A stretch of 37,704 nucleotides of DNA from Kiritimatiellia bacterium (GCA_007130845.1 SLRP01000014.1:1-37704); one strand, 5' to 3'; counted from the stretch's first letter, positions 1 through 8,848 are shown. Notes: generated from the sequence alone by a model not told the origin. Translations and numbers: made by a program.

Positions 1-747
1 CACGGCAATGTCCAACCCGTTCGCTGACCTGACCATGTCCTCACGAGCGCTTGCGAGTTGTACTTCGATCTGTAGGACATCCGACTTTACGGCAGTTCCG
101 GCGTCTAATCTTTCTTCAGCCATGCGCAGGCTTTCTTCGAGACTTCGAATGGTTTCGCGGCGCACGTTAATCAGGGCCCGGGCCTGCAGTGCGCCGTAAT
201 AACCCCTGATCACATGGTATATCAGCTCGTTGCGGGCAACTGCCAACCAGTGGTCTTTGGCTTCCCCTCCGTAATTGGCCATAAGGCGATCCAGTGAGGT
301 GCGGCCTCCGTCGAAAATACGGTACCGGATGCCCAGGCCCAGGCGAAGATTATCAGTGTCACCCGGATGGCGTGGATCAAATGCCGGGTCCGTGATATCA
401 ATGTCTCTCTGGTTAAGTTCCATCATGAACGCCTGGGCGGGGTTATCCGTGCGGGAATAATTTCCTGACGCGGTGACTCGCGGATACCATGCGGACTCCG
501 CCTTCCTTATGGCCGCTTGTGCAATGTCCACGCGCCATACTGCAGCGCGCACTCCGGGGTTGTGTTCCAATGCCGCGCTTATGCATTCATCAAGCGTTGC
601 GGCGTGTGAGGCGGGGGAAAAGCCTGCAAGAAAAAATATTATCAGAATAAGAACACAGGGAAGTGCCATTTGGCCGGTGAAACGCATGTATTCTGTGTCA
701 GTCATTGAGGGAATGATGTGGTTGCAGCATGAAAACGGGTTGTTCAT
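1..747 (-). CDS. TolC-family outer membrane efflux protein (partial, runs off left edge)
   Basis: My minus-strand translation from ATG at 747 gives MNNPFSCCNH...LDECISAALEHNPGVRAAVWRVDIAQAAIRKAESAWYPRVTASGNYSRTDNP..., with the typical TolC/OEP repeat pattern. It overlaps the upstream arsR stop by ATGA. It is absent from the ORF track because it is truncated at the edge. Confidence 0.85.
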   Translation of the reverse strand, partial: MNNPFSCCNHIIPSMTDTEYMRFTGQMALPCVLILIIFFLAGFSPASHAATLDECISAALEHNPGVRAAVWRVDIAQAAIRKAESAWYPRVTASGNYSRTDNPAQAFMMELNQRDIDITDPAFDPRHPGDTDNLRLGLGIRYRIFDGGRTSLDRLMANYGGEAKDHWLAVARNELIYHVIRGYYGALQARALINVRRETIRSLEESLRMAEERLDAGTAVKSDVLQIEVQLASAREDMVRSANGLDIAV

Positions 748-1082
748 CGGTTATTATCCTTCCTGCTATCCTTTTCTCCTCTTCTGATACATTCCAGTAT
801 AGTCAGTGCTCGCGGGTCGTTAATAGCGTACCAGACCTCTTTTCCCCGGCGTTTCGCGCTGAGCAGGCCCACACGTTTCATTGCGTTAAGGTGTTGTGAA
901 GTTACCGCTTGTGGAAGATCCAGCCTGGTCATGACTTCGAACACCGGCAAGCTTCTCTCCTGTTCCAGGGCTTCCACAATCCTGATCCTGTGCGGATGGG
1001 CCATGACCTTCAACATGTCCGCCACACGTTCTATAATCTCTACGGGTAAATCCGCCTTTCCCGTTCGTTTTTTTCTTTTCAT
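744..1082 (-). CDS. ArsR-family winged-helix transcriptional regulator
   Basis: 112 aa; 'MAHPHRIRIVEALEQE...LPQAVTSQHLNAMKRVGLLSAKRRGKEVWYAI' is an ArsR wHTH. Only one Cys (ILEC) and no ELCxC metal motif. Confidence 0.85.
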   Translation of the reverse strand: MKRKKRTGKADLPVEIIERVADMLKVMAHPHRIRIVEALEQERSLPVFEVMTRLDLPQAVTSQHLNAMKRVGLLSAKRRGKEVWYAINDPRALTILECIRRGEKDSRKDNNR

Positions 1083-1099
1083 GTAATGAAAATATAAAA

Positions 1100-1121
1100 A
1101 TATATTAATATGTCAATATAT
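1100..1121. promoter_or_regulatory. Candidate ArsR operator: inverted repeat ATATATT-N8-AATATAT
   Basis: Perfect 7-bp arms (1100-1106, 1115-1121) with an 8-nt spacer, 18-39 nt upstream of the arsR start, in a locally AT-rich stretch. Confidence 0.55.
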
Positions 1122-1185
1122 AATCTGTAAAAAGTTTCTTCCCTTCTGGGCGGCGCTGGTGTTGTTGCAGGGTGTGTGAGGCAGC

Positions 1186-1719
1186 TTATTCCCTGCCGTA
1201 TGATGGTGTTCTGCTCCGGCGGTCTTCACGAAGAGACCGTTCGGATCTGTCGCGTCGCTGCCGGTTTGTATCGTCCCTAACCTCGCGTCTCTCGGGACGC
1301 ACCCTCATTAACTCCCTTTCTCCAGGATCCATGAATCTTCCGGCCATACGGGCTGCGCGTTCGTTGCCTGCCCGCTCTCGTATCCTGAGATAGTGCTGTG
1401 CCCTGGTTCTTTGTATTTCAGCATAAATACGGACTGATTGTTCCACGGCCCGCAGTATCTGTTCGTCGGTTGAATCCGCTGATGCCTTCAGATTCTGAAT
1501 ACGGTGCACTGCCTTGCGGTATTCAGATCGCAATGAAGCCATGACTTCGCGGTGTTCGCCTATGTCTCCGCGTGACAAACGTGCTTCTTGACGCTCGTTC
1601 TGTTGGGCGAAACGACCTGCAGGACGTTCTTTTTCGCGACCTCTCTCCATAGTTTGAGCCATTGCGGAATCGGCGGAAAACAACGCTGCCATACCTATTA
1701 TTGCAATAATAATTTTCAT
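1186..1719 (-). CDS. Small secreted Arg/Glu-rich protein of unknown function
   Basis: ORF 1186..1761; the internal Met at 1719 starts a convincing signal peptide (MKIIIAIIGMAALFSADSAMAQ). Charged helical body and basic C-tail (RREVRDDTNRQRRDRSERSLREDRRSR). Confidence 0.6.
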   Translation of the reverse strand: MKIIIAIIGMAALFSADSAMAQTMERGREKERPAGRFAQQNERQEARLSRGDIGEHREVMASLRSEYRKAVHRIQNLKASADSTDEQILRAVEQSVRIYAEIQRTRAQHYLRIRERAGNERAARMAGRFMDPGERELMRVRPERREVRDDTNRQRRDRSERSLREDRRSRTPSYGRE

Positions 1720-2073
1720 GTCTGATTCTCCATTGTTAAGTAACGGCCACCAGCCGATCACTAATTGGTTGTTTGCATATATAACGTGAGTAATTGGGAT
1801 TTATTGCAAGGCAGGCATAAATACAGTTTCGTGGGCAGGTCAGGGCTGTTGATAATCATGTATTGTCACGGGTTGTATTCATGCATGCTTTGGTATGGTG
1901 GTTTGTTGGGGGGATCTTGATAGGCAAAGTATGACTGCCTGCGGGTGTCTAGAGAACCTGCGGCTTATCCGAAATACAGGGGTTCACGTTGCGGTCAAAT
2001 TGATCCGTAAGCATGCATGGCATGTTGATCAGATCTCTCATGCAATGAATCACGCTGTATGGAGCTGTTTTAT

Positions 2074-2385
2074 CTACCACCAGAACGGCGGTTGTCTCTT
2101 GGGGCCGGTTTTCTTTCCGCGTTGCGCGCTGTGGCCGTGTTCAGGCTTGGAGAAAATGGAATGGGATTCCGGCTTTGCAAGTAATTTCCTGGCTGTTTCA
2201 CGAATCGACAGCAGGTCGGATTTTTGCCGGCTGTTGTCCGATGTGTTGTCGAGAAGCCTGTCGCTGAATTCAATGATCAGATGCAGAAGTTTGTCTCTCT
2301 CCGGTTGCTGTGAATCACTGTTATAATCCGAGATTCTCAATATCTCCCCGGGATTGTAGTCAGGAGTGGCCATAAAGCATCCCAT
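2074..2385 (-). CDS. Hypothetical small protein
   Basis: 103-aa ORF; plausible helical composition but no recognised family and competing ORFs on both strands. Confidence 0.3.
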   Translation of the reverse strand: MGCFMATPDYNPGEILRISDYNSDSQQPERDKLLHLIIEFSDRLLDNTSDNSRQKSDLLSIRETARKLLAKPESHSIFSKPEHGHSAQRGKKTGPKRQPPFWW

Positions 2386-2521
2386 TGCAGTCTGAACTGG
2401 TTTGGTTTGGACTATGTGGGCAAAATGTATCCCAATGTCATGAATATGTAAATAAGGAAAAGCACCATGGGGGCCTAGGGGAAACCCTTATATGTTGTAG
2501 CGTAGAGACTTGCAAAGGAGG

Positions 2522-2550
2522 CCGGCAGAGGACTTCAGGTCCTCTGCCGG
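2522..2550. terminator. Rho-independent terminator-like hairpin
   Basis: CCGGCAGAGGAC (2522-2533) / loop TTCAG / GTCCTCTGCCGG (2539-2550): perfect 12-bp stem followed on + by GTTTTTC. It lies directly after the stop of the minus-strand ORF at 2564. Confidence 0.7.
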
Positions 2551-2563
2551 GTTTTTCGAGGAA

Positions 2564-3064
2564 TTACCATCGATCTCCGCGCCGCCCGCTGAACCGGCGA
2601 CTCCTGCGGTCTTCCCGAAAGTCCCGGGCTCCTCCAGCCCATACAGGGCGCAGGTCGTCATCGCGAAGTTTCATGGTGCGGCCGTCGGCAGTCACGGTCT
2701 TTGCGACATAGTGATCCTGTTCCAGTTTTTCGGTCCGGAAACCCTCTACCTCGATTGTTCTGCCGGTTTCGAGTTTGTCTACGAAGGATTCAACGGCGTA
2801 TGCTGCCCCAAGATGAATATTGAGTAGGCGCCCTGTGTCGGCTCTCAGGTATAGATGCGTTCCTATGAAGGCATGTCCAGTGGTACGCTGGCATGGACCT
2901 GTCTCAATGCGTTCGAGCGTGCCGCTGACAGTAACAATTTCCGGTTTTATGACTTCATGTCCCATCCCTGTACTGGCGCCACGCCCACGTTGAGCTTCGA
3001 CCACACCCGTTGCAAGCAGGATAAGACCGGTTGCTGCTAATATTGTTAATGAGTGTCTTTTCAT
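2564..3064 (-). CDS. Secreted protein of unknown function with OB-like/DUF-type core and basic C-tail
   Basis: Signal peptide MKRHSLTILAATGLILLATGVVEAQ; body 'TVSGTLERIETGP...LNIHLGAAYAVESF...TIEVEGFRTEKLEQDHYVAKTVTADGRTMKLRDDDLRPVWAG'; followed by a terminator-like hairpin. Confidence 0.65.
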   Translation of the reverse strand: MKRHSLTILAATGLILLATGVVEAQRGRGASTGMGHEVIKPEIVTVSGTLERIETGPCQRTTGHAFIGTHLYLRADTGRLLNIHLGAAYAVESFVDKLETGRTIEVEGFRTEKLEQDHYVAKTVTADGRTMKLRDDDLRPVWAGGARDFREDRRSRRFSGRRGDRW

Positions 3065-3295
3065 GTTTTCGCCTTTCCTTTCAAATGCCGTCTTTTCTGT
3101 TCACTCTCCTGTCCATAGAACGGTTGAGTCTCTGTTTTATTGTTCCTGGTAAGAAAACTACGGGAGTGGAATAACGCAGTCCCCAGGCGAAAGGGGGGTA
3201 GTAAAGGTGCATGTGGGCAGCAAGGCTTCACATGCGGTTGGATACTTCAATGCATTTGTTGCCGTAAAGGCGCAACCCTTGATCAGCTTTCAAAT

Positions 3296-3562
3296 TCATG
3301 TCAAGCGTTTGCGTATTTCCTGCTCGTATTCCGGGAAATAACGAGTGATCGTGGGAAGATCGAACGACGAAAAAATACTTGTGTTCGATTCCCTTTCGAG
3401 CAGAAATTCAAATGACTTTTCCAGAAGTGTCTCGGGCGTAACCTTGCCGCCTGATAGTTTCATGTAATAGTCATCGGAAACCGTCACACGGTGTGTCGTC
3501 GTGCCGCCGTCCTTAACGGTTACTTCGAAGGTTTGGTCATCGATTTTACTTACTTTGATCAT
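3296..3562 (-). CDS. Small conserved-looking protein (88 aa), unknown function
   Basis: MIKVSKIDDQTFEVTVKDGGTTTHRVTVSDDYYMKLSGGKVTPETLLEKSFEFLLERESNTSIFSSFDLPTITRYFPEYEQEIRKRL; 32 nt downstream of the Lrp-type ORF on the same strand. Confidence 0.65.
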   Translation of the reverse strand: MIKVSKIDDQTFEVTVKDGGTTTHRVTVSDDYYMKLSGGKVTPETLLEKSFEFLLERESNTSIFSSFDLPTITRYFPEYEQEIRKRLT

Positions 3563-3594
3563 AATCGGTTCCTTTTCGCTTTAGTCTCCGGTCG

Positions 3595-3876
3595 TTAATC
3601 TTCAAGGCCTATGGAAAACATGCCTTCCAGGTCGTGCCGGGAATAAACCCTGAACGCTATCAGTGTTTCAGACCTGGTTATTCCTTTTACCTTGAGCAAA
3701 TGGTCGGTAACAAGGTCCTCCAGTTTTTCATTGTTCGAAGCGCGGATTATCGCCACAAGGTCATAACGCCCTGCCACTGAATACACTTCGGATACCGCCT
3801 TCATTTCAGCAAGTTCCTCCGCTACCTTGTGTACACGGTCGCGTTCAACATTAAGCAAAGCCATTGCTGTCACCAT
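3595..3876 (-). CDS. Stand-alone Lrp/AsnC ligand-binding (RAM) domain protein
   Basis: 93 aa: MALLNVERDRVHKVAEELAEMKAVSEVYSVAGRYDLVAIIRASNNEKLEDLVTDHLLKVKGITRSETLIAFRVYS, the RAM pattern without an HTH. Confidence 0.8.
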   Translation of the reverse strand: MVTAMALLNVERDRVHKVAEELAEMKAVSEVYSVAGRYDLVAIIRASNNEKLEDLVTDHLLKVKGITRSETLIAFRVYSRHDLEGMFSIGLED

Positions 3877-3905
3877 TATCCGGCCTCCTTTCAGGATAGT
3901 ACAAC

Positions 3906-4679
3906 TTACATCGATTCCCGTATCCGTCTGATCCGCTTCGCACGTCCGGTCTTATTGTCCGTTTCAATCAATACGCCTTCCATGCACACGTCATTGGTTG
4001 CGACATCGAACTTGGCGGGCATTCCTGTTAGAAACTTCCCAAGGACAGGGTCGAGGGATCTGCCAAGGACCGAATCCTTTGGGCCCGTCATTCCAACGTC
4101 GGTGATATAGGCCGTTCCTCCGGGTAGGATCGTCTCGTCAGATGTCTGCACATGCGTATGTGTGCCTACGACGGCCGTAACCCTTCCGTCTAGATAACGG
4201 CCTGTAACGATTTTCTCTGAAGTGGCTTCCGCATGGATATCTACTATGATGGTCCTGCACAGGTCATGATTATTTATTATCTCGTCCGCCTTTCGCAGGG
4301 GGCAGTCCTGTGGCGGCATGAACACTCGACCTATAAGGTTGAGCACGGCAACCTCGCCATGCCTGGTTTCCAGCTTAACAAAACCACTTCCAGGACAACC
4401 TGGCGGGAAGTTCGCGGGGCGTACAATGCGTTTTTCCCTGTCCAGATACGGTGCAAGATCCTTCTGGTCCCACGTATGATCCCCCATGGTAAGCGCATCT
4501 GCGCCCGCGGAAAAAAGTTCTTCGGCCAGTGATGGCGTCAATCCGCGCCCCCCAGCGGCATTCTCGGCGTTGGCTATAACAACGTCGGCCTTGTTATCGC
4601 CTCGCCATCTTGTGACGGCCCTGGCGAATGCGGTTCGCCCCGGCGATCCTACAATATCCCCAATGAATAATATCTTCAT
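3906..4679 (-). CDS. TIGR00282/YmdB-family metallophosphoesterase
   Basis: MKILFIGDIVGSPGR...VVIANAENAAGGRGLTPSLAEELFSAGADALTMGDHTWDQ...VVGTHTHVQTSDETILPGGTAYITDVGMTGP. Start chosen at 4679 (ORF track start 4691). Confidence 0.88.
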   Translation of the reverse strand: MKILFIGDIVGSPGRTAFARAVTRWRGDNKADVVIANAENAAGGRGLTPSLAEELFSAGADALTMGDHTWDQKDLAPYLDREKRIVRPANFPPGCPGSGFVKLETRHGEVAVLNLIGRVFMPPQDCPLRKADEIINNHDLCRTIIVDIHAEATSEKIVTGRYLDGRVTAVVGTHTHVQTSDETILPGGTAYITDVGMTGPKDSVLGRSLDPVLGKFLTGMPAKFDVATNDVCMEGVLIETDNKTGRAKRIRRIRESM

Positions 4680-4721
4680 GTCGCGGTCCATAATGCCGGA
4701 TATCCGTGGAAATAAAAACCC

Positions 4722-4748
4722 AATTCATGGATGATCGATCCATGAATT
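4722..4748. promoter_or_regulatory. Perfect dyad between divergent genes
   Basis: AATTCATGGAT-GATCG-ATCCATGAATT (11-bp arms, 5-nt centre) between the YmdB-like gene (-) and the aldo/keto reductase (+). Confidence 0.5.
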
Positions 4749-4821
4749 AATCCGTTTAGTGAGTGTAATCCTTCGTCAAGTATGTTACAGATCCTGTACA
4801 GGATGAGGAGAGGAGTATGTC

Positions 4822-5781
4822 ATGAAAAAACTTAAGCTGGGCTCCAGTGGTGAAGAACTTTCCACGATAGGTTTGGGCACATGGGTTCATGGCGGCGGAG
4901 ATTATGCATTCGGATGGGGCGCGCAGGATGACCGTGAATCGATAGCATCGATTAAAGCCGCGGTGGAGGTGGGGATCAACTGGATAGATACCGCTCCTGT
5001 ATACGGCCTTGGACACTCGGAGGAAGTTCTTGGGCAGGCGCTGAAGGAATTGCCGGAACGGCCGTTCATTGCCACCAAGTGCGGCCTCAGATGGGATGAC
5101 GCTACTCGAAAAACCTATTCTCTGCTGAAAGCGGACAGTATACGCGCCGAGTGCGAAGCAAGCCTGCGCCGGCTGGGCGTGGATGTAATAGACCTTTATC
5201 AGATTCACTGGCCCAAACCCGATGAAGAGATTGAAGAGGGATGGGGCGCGGTAGCGGACCTTGTCAAGGAAGGAAAGGTCCGGTTCGGAGGTGTTTCCAA
5301 TTTTTCTGTTGACCAGATGAAACGCGCGCAGGAGATCCATCCTATCACATCCCTTCAGCCTCCCTACAGCATGCTGGAACGGAATGTGGAATCGGATATT
5401 CTGGATTTCTGCTCTCAACACGATATCGGCGTAATAGCGTACAGTCCGCTGCAGAAAGGCTTGTTGACCGGTAAGATCGACCACACATATGTAGAGGACA
5501 TGGATGATGACGATCATCGCAAGGCGATGGACCCCAAATTCCGGGATCCCGAATTATCTAAAATTCTCGGCAAGGTTGAGAAACTGAAAGTTATTGCGGA
5601 GAGGCTTGGTTTAACAATGACACAACTGGCTGTGGCATGGGTGTTGCTGAGGCCGGAAATCACCGCCGCGATTGTCGGCGCCCGCCGTTCCGGACAGATA
5701 CGTGATGTCGCCCCGGCGTCCGAAGTGAAATTGCCTGAAGAGTCCGTCGTTGAAATCGAGGAGGTTCTGTCAGAGGTTTAG
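4822..5781 (+). CDS. Aldo/keto reductase
   Basis: MKKLKLGSSGEELSTIGLGTWVHGGG...GINWIDTAPVYGLGHSEEVLGQAL...DVIDLYQIHWP...GVSNFS...IAYSPLQKGLLTGKI. Confidence 0.92.
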   Translation: MKKLKLGSSGEELSTIGLGTWVHGGGDYAFGWGAQDDRESIASIKAAVEVGINWIDTAPVYGLGHSEEVLGQALKELPERPFIATKCGLRWDDATRKTYSLLKADSIRAECEASLRRLGVDVIDLYQIHWPKPDEEIEEGWGAVADLVKEGKVRFGGVSNFSVDQMKRAQEIHPITSLQPPYSMLERNVESDILDFCSQHDIGVIAYSPLQKGLLTGKIDHTYVEDMDDDDHRKAMDPKFRDPELSKILGKVEKLKVIAERLGLTMTQLAVAWVLLRPEITAAIVGARRSGQIRDVAPASEVKLPEESVVEIEEVLSEV

Positions 5782-5924
5782 GATCATTCACGTTTTCCAG
5801 GACTTCTGTAGTGGTGTGCTTGTGCTGTTACGGAAACACACGAGCTGTGTTTTGATGTGTGTCGACATTGGATGACCGGCAGGTGCGGTTTTAGACAGTA
5901 ATCGTCAGGAAAATTTATTCTATA

Positions 5925-6869
5925 ATGAGAAAGCCGTTATTGGTTATCGCAGTGGGCGGAAATTCGCTGATCACCGATTCTCAACACATGACGGTGCTGG
6001 ATCAATACCGCGCTGCAGGGCAGACAAGCCGTCATATCGCCTCCCTGATTGATGACGGGTCCAATGTGGTGGTGACTCACGGCAATGGACCTCAGGTGGG
6101 CTTCATTTTAATGCGGTCTGAATTGGCCAAAGACATGTTGCATCAGGTTCCCCTGGAAAGCTGTGTTGCCGACACGCAGGGCGCCATCGGATACCAGATA
6201 CAACAGACACTTGGCAACGAACTGCTGAAGCGGGGCATGAATAGGAGGCTTGCGACAGTTGTTACACAGGTCGTTGTTGACGGGAACGATCCCGCGTTCA
6301 AGAAGCCCTCAAAGCCTATAGGCCCGTTCTATTCAGAGGAAGACGCATGCCATCACGAAAAGACAGATGGCTGGACGGTAATGGATTTCGGGCGACGCGG
6401 ATGGAGACGCGTTGTGCCGTCTCCTGAACCGCTTGAGATCGTGGAACAGGAAGCAATTCGTATTCTTCTTGAGAATGGTGTTATTGTAACAGCCGCGGGT
6501 GGAGGCGGGATTCCCGTTGTCCGGAATGAAATAGGAGAGCTTGAAGGCCGCGCTGCTGTTGTGGACAAGGATGCGAGTTCCTGTCTGCTGGCTGTTAATT
6601 TGGGAGCTGATACCTTTGTCATATCCACTGCCGTGGACAAGGTGATGCTTGATTTCGAGGGACCCGCTCAGAAGGCCATCGACCACATGACAGTTGAAGA
6701 AGCCGTGGGATACATGTCGGATGGGCACTTTGCATCTGGTAGCATGAAGCCCAAGATCAAGGCTGCTGTCGAATTTCTTAAGCGCGGAGGAAAAAGGGTT
6801 GTCATTACGCAACCGCACCTGCTTGAGGAAGCCATGGCGGGGGATAACGGAACTCATATTACACCTTGA
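5925..6869 (+). CDS. arcC: Carbamate kinase
   Basis: MRKPLLVIAVGGNSLITD...VVTHGNGPQVG...ESCVADTQGAIGYQIQQTL...VTAAGGGGIPVV...AVVDKDASSCLLA...GSMKPKIKAAVEF. Confidence 0.92.
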   Translation: MRKPLLVIAVGGNSLITDSQHMTVLDQYRAAGQTSRHIASLIDDGSNVVVTHGNGPQVGFILMRSELAKDMLHQVPLESCVADTQGAIGYQIQQTLGNELLKRGMNRRLATVVTQVVVDGNDPAFKKPSKPIGPFYSEEDACHHEKTDGWTVMDFGRRGWRRVVPSPEPLEIVEQEAIRILLENGVIVTAAGGGGIPVVRNEIGELEGRAAVVDKDASSCLLAVNLGADTFVISTAVDKVMLDFEGPAQKAIDHMTVEEAVGYMSDGHFASGSMKPKIKAAVEFLKRGGKRVVITQPHLLEEAMAGDNGTHITP

Positions 6870-6875
6870 ACAACG

Positions 6876-8150
6876 ATGCACATGACCGGGTATAGATGCA
6901 TGAGCTGCGGTAATGCTTGGGGGGATGATTTGCAGGAATATGCCTGCCCCTCATGCGGAGGCAATCTTGATGTTACCTATGACTACGAACTGATCAGGAG
7001 TCTGCTCGAGCTTGAACCCCTGTTTGCATCCGGGCGCACTGATATATTCCGGTATTTGCCATTCCTGCCCGTTGCGGATACGGATTCTGCGCCGCTGCTC
7101 AAAGTCGGAGGCACACCGCTGTATCACGCGGTCCGGCTGGGTAAAGAGGCGGGGTTGAATATGGTTTATCTGAAGGATGATACCGGAAATCCGAGCAGTT
7201 CCTTCAAGGACCGCGCCAGCGCTATAGTTCTGGCCAGGGCCAGGGATACGGGGGCGCGTGTAATAGCCTGTGCCAGCACAGGTAATGCGGGCAGCTCCAT
7301 GGCCTGCCTGGCCGCCGGCGTCGGCTTGCCGTGTGTGATATTCGTGCCTGAAAAGGCTCCCCCTGCAAAAATAGCCCAGCTGCTTATATACGGTGCCCGT
7401 GTTCTGGCTGTGCGCGGATCGTATGACGACGCAAGAGATCTATGCCTGAAAGTCTGCGGGGAGAAGGGATGGTTCAACCGGAATACGGGATTCAATCCAT
7501 TTACACGCGAGGGGAAAAAAACTTGCAGCTACGAGATATGCGAACAACTGGAGTGGAATCCCCCGGATCGAGTTGTCGTTGCTGCAGGAGACGGAAACAT
7601 CATCAGCGGTATCTGGAAGGGGATGAAAGATCTGCATGCTGCCGGCTTGATCGACCGTCTGCCGCGCATCGACGCGGCACAGGCCGTTGGAAGTTCCGCT
7701 ATCAGCAAAACAGTTCACCGGCTGCGTGACAATGGATATGTTCCAGCCGGGGATGATTGGACCGGGGTGTCGGTGGAAAGAGTTGAGGCCGATACCTTGG
7801 CGGATTCGATTTCCGTAGACATGCCGGGCGACGGGCTGGCGGCTGTACGGGCTGTTATCGAATCAGAGGGATCGGCTGTCACCGTGTCAGACGAAGCCAT
7901 TCTGGATGCCGTAAGAGAGCTGGCAGGTCTGACAGGAGTGTTTGCGGAACCGTCAGCCGCGGCTTCATGGGCCTGCTTAAAGCAAATGTCGAGTGAAAAT
8001 ATCGTGAAATCTGATGATAGGATTGTATGCCTGATTTCAGGAAACGGTCTAAAGGATTTTTCATCTGCGCGCAGAGTGGCGGGAAATCCAGAGGTTATCA
8101 ACCCCTGCCCGCAAGATGCCTTTAATGCGGTTGCAAGGCTGGGATTGTGA
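6876..8150 (+). CDS. thrC: Threonine synthase (PLP fold II, with N-terminal CxxC Zn-ribbon-like motif)
   Basis: CMSCGNAW...CPSCGGNLDV; PLP site DTGNPSSSFKDRAS; STGNAGSSMACLAA; AAGDGNIISGIWKG. Confidence 0.9.
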   Translation: MHMTGYRCMSCGNAWGDDLQEYACPSCGGNLDVTYDYELIRSLLELEPLFASGRTDIFRYLPFLPVADTDSAPLLKVGGTPLYHAVRLGKEAGLNMVYLKDDTGNPSSSFKDRASAIVLARARDTGARVIACASTGNAGSSMACLAAGVGLPCVIFVPEKAPPAKIAQLLIYGARVLAVRGSYDDARDLCLKVCGEKGWFNRNTGFNPFTREGKKTCSYEICEQLEWNPPDRVVVAAGDGNIISGIWKGMKDLHAAGLIDRLPRIDAAQAVGSSAISKTVHRLRDNGYVPAGDDWTGVSVERVEADTLADSISVDMPGDGLAAVRAVIESEGSAVTVSDEAILDAVRELAGLTGVFAEPSAAASWACLKQMSSENIVKSDDRIVCLISGNGLKDFSSARRVAGNPEVINPCPQDAFNAVARLGL

Positions 8151-8848
8151 TGATTATGGAACCGGGTTTGTACATTGTGGGCACTCCCATAGGAAATCTT
8201 GGAGATATAACACAGAGGGCTTTGGAGATATTGCGTTCTGCGGATGTCATTCTGGCGGAGGATACGCGTCGTACCATGAAGCTGTTAAGCAGGTTTGATA
8301 TTCATACCCGGCTTGTCAGTTGCCATGGCTTTAATGAAGCGCGCCGTTCAGCTCAGTTGCCGGATTGGATACGGAACGGACATGTGGTTGCTCTTGTTTC
8401 TGACTCGGGGATGCCGGGTGTTTCCGACCCCGGCTCCCGGATGGTGAAGGTGTGCAGAGAGGCGGGGCTTCATGTTACATCTATCCCCGGACCTTCTGCT
8501 GTGACGGCATCGGTTTCCCTTTCCGGCTTCGTCAACAAGGGTTTTGTTTTCGAGGGATATCTGCCCCAGAAGTCGGTTTCCCGCAGGCGGCGTCTGGAAG
8601 AACTTAAATTCGAGGCTAGAACCATCGTTATATTTGAGTCACCCCATCGGTTCATGAAGGTGCTTTCAGAGCTCGAGGAAATCATGCCGGAGCGCGAACT
8701 GTTCACGGGTCGGGAAATGACCAAGCAATTCGAACAATTAAACTGGGGTGTTCCGTCCGATATACGCAATGTTTACGAAGGCCGTTCAGTTCGAGGTGAA
8801 TTTGTTATTGTGCTTGCTCCGCTGTCCGGCAAATCCGGGAGAAAATAA
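8147..8848 (+). CDS. rsmI: 16S rRNA (cytidine(1402)-2'-O)-methyltransferase
   Basis: LYIVGTPIGNLGDITQRALEILRSADVILAEDTRRTMKLLSRFDI...SDSGMPGVSDPGSRMVKVCREAGLHVTSIPGPSAVTASVSLSGF. ATGA overlap with thrC. Confidence 0.95.
   Translation: MMIMEPGLYIVGTPIGNLGDITQRALEILRSADVILAEDTRRTMKLLSRFDIHTRLVSCHGFNEARRSAQLPDWIRNGHVVALVSDSGMPGVSDPGSRMVKVCREAGLHVTSIPGPSAVTASVSLSGFVNKGFVFEGYLPQKSVSRRRRLEELKFEARTIVIFESPHRFMKVLSELEEIMPERELFTGREMTKQFEQLNWGVPSDIRNVYEGRSVRGEFVIVLAPLSGKSGRK

Noticed and set aside
1895-2326. 143-aa plus-strand ORF overlapping minus-strand candidate 2074..2385
   Set aside because: Low-complexity, Cys/Trp/Leu-rich translation without a domain; the minus alternative is somewhat more protein-like, though also weak.
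4756-5517. 253-aa minus-strand ORF opposite the aldo/keto reductase
   Set aside because: Shadow ORF; the plus-strand AKR has full family motifs and the minus translation has none.
5834-5852. AAACACA-CGAGC-TGTGTTT hairpin after the aldo/keto reductase
   Set aside because: Only a 7-bp AT-rich stem with no proper U-tract; too weak to call a terminator.
5921-5926. Perfect TATAAT hexamer at carbamate kinase start
   Set aside because: It overlaps the ATG (5925-5927), so a transcript from it would start inside the gene and lack the start codon; likely coincidental.
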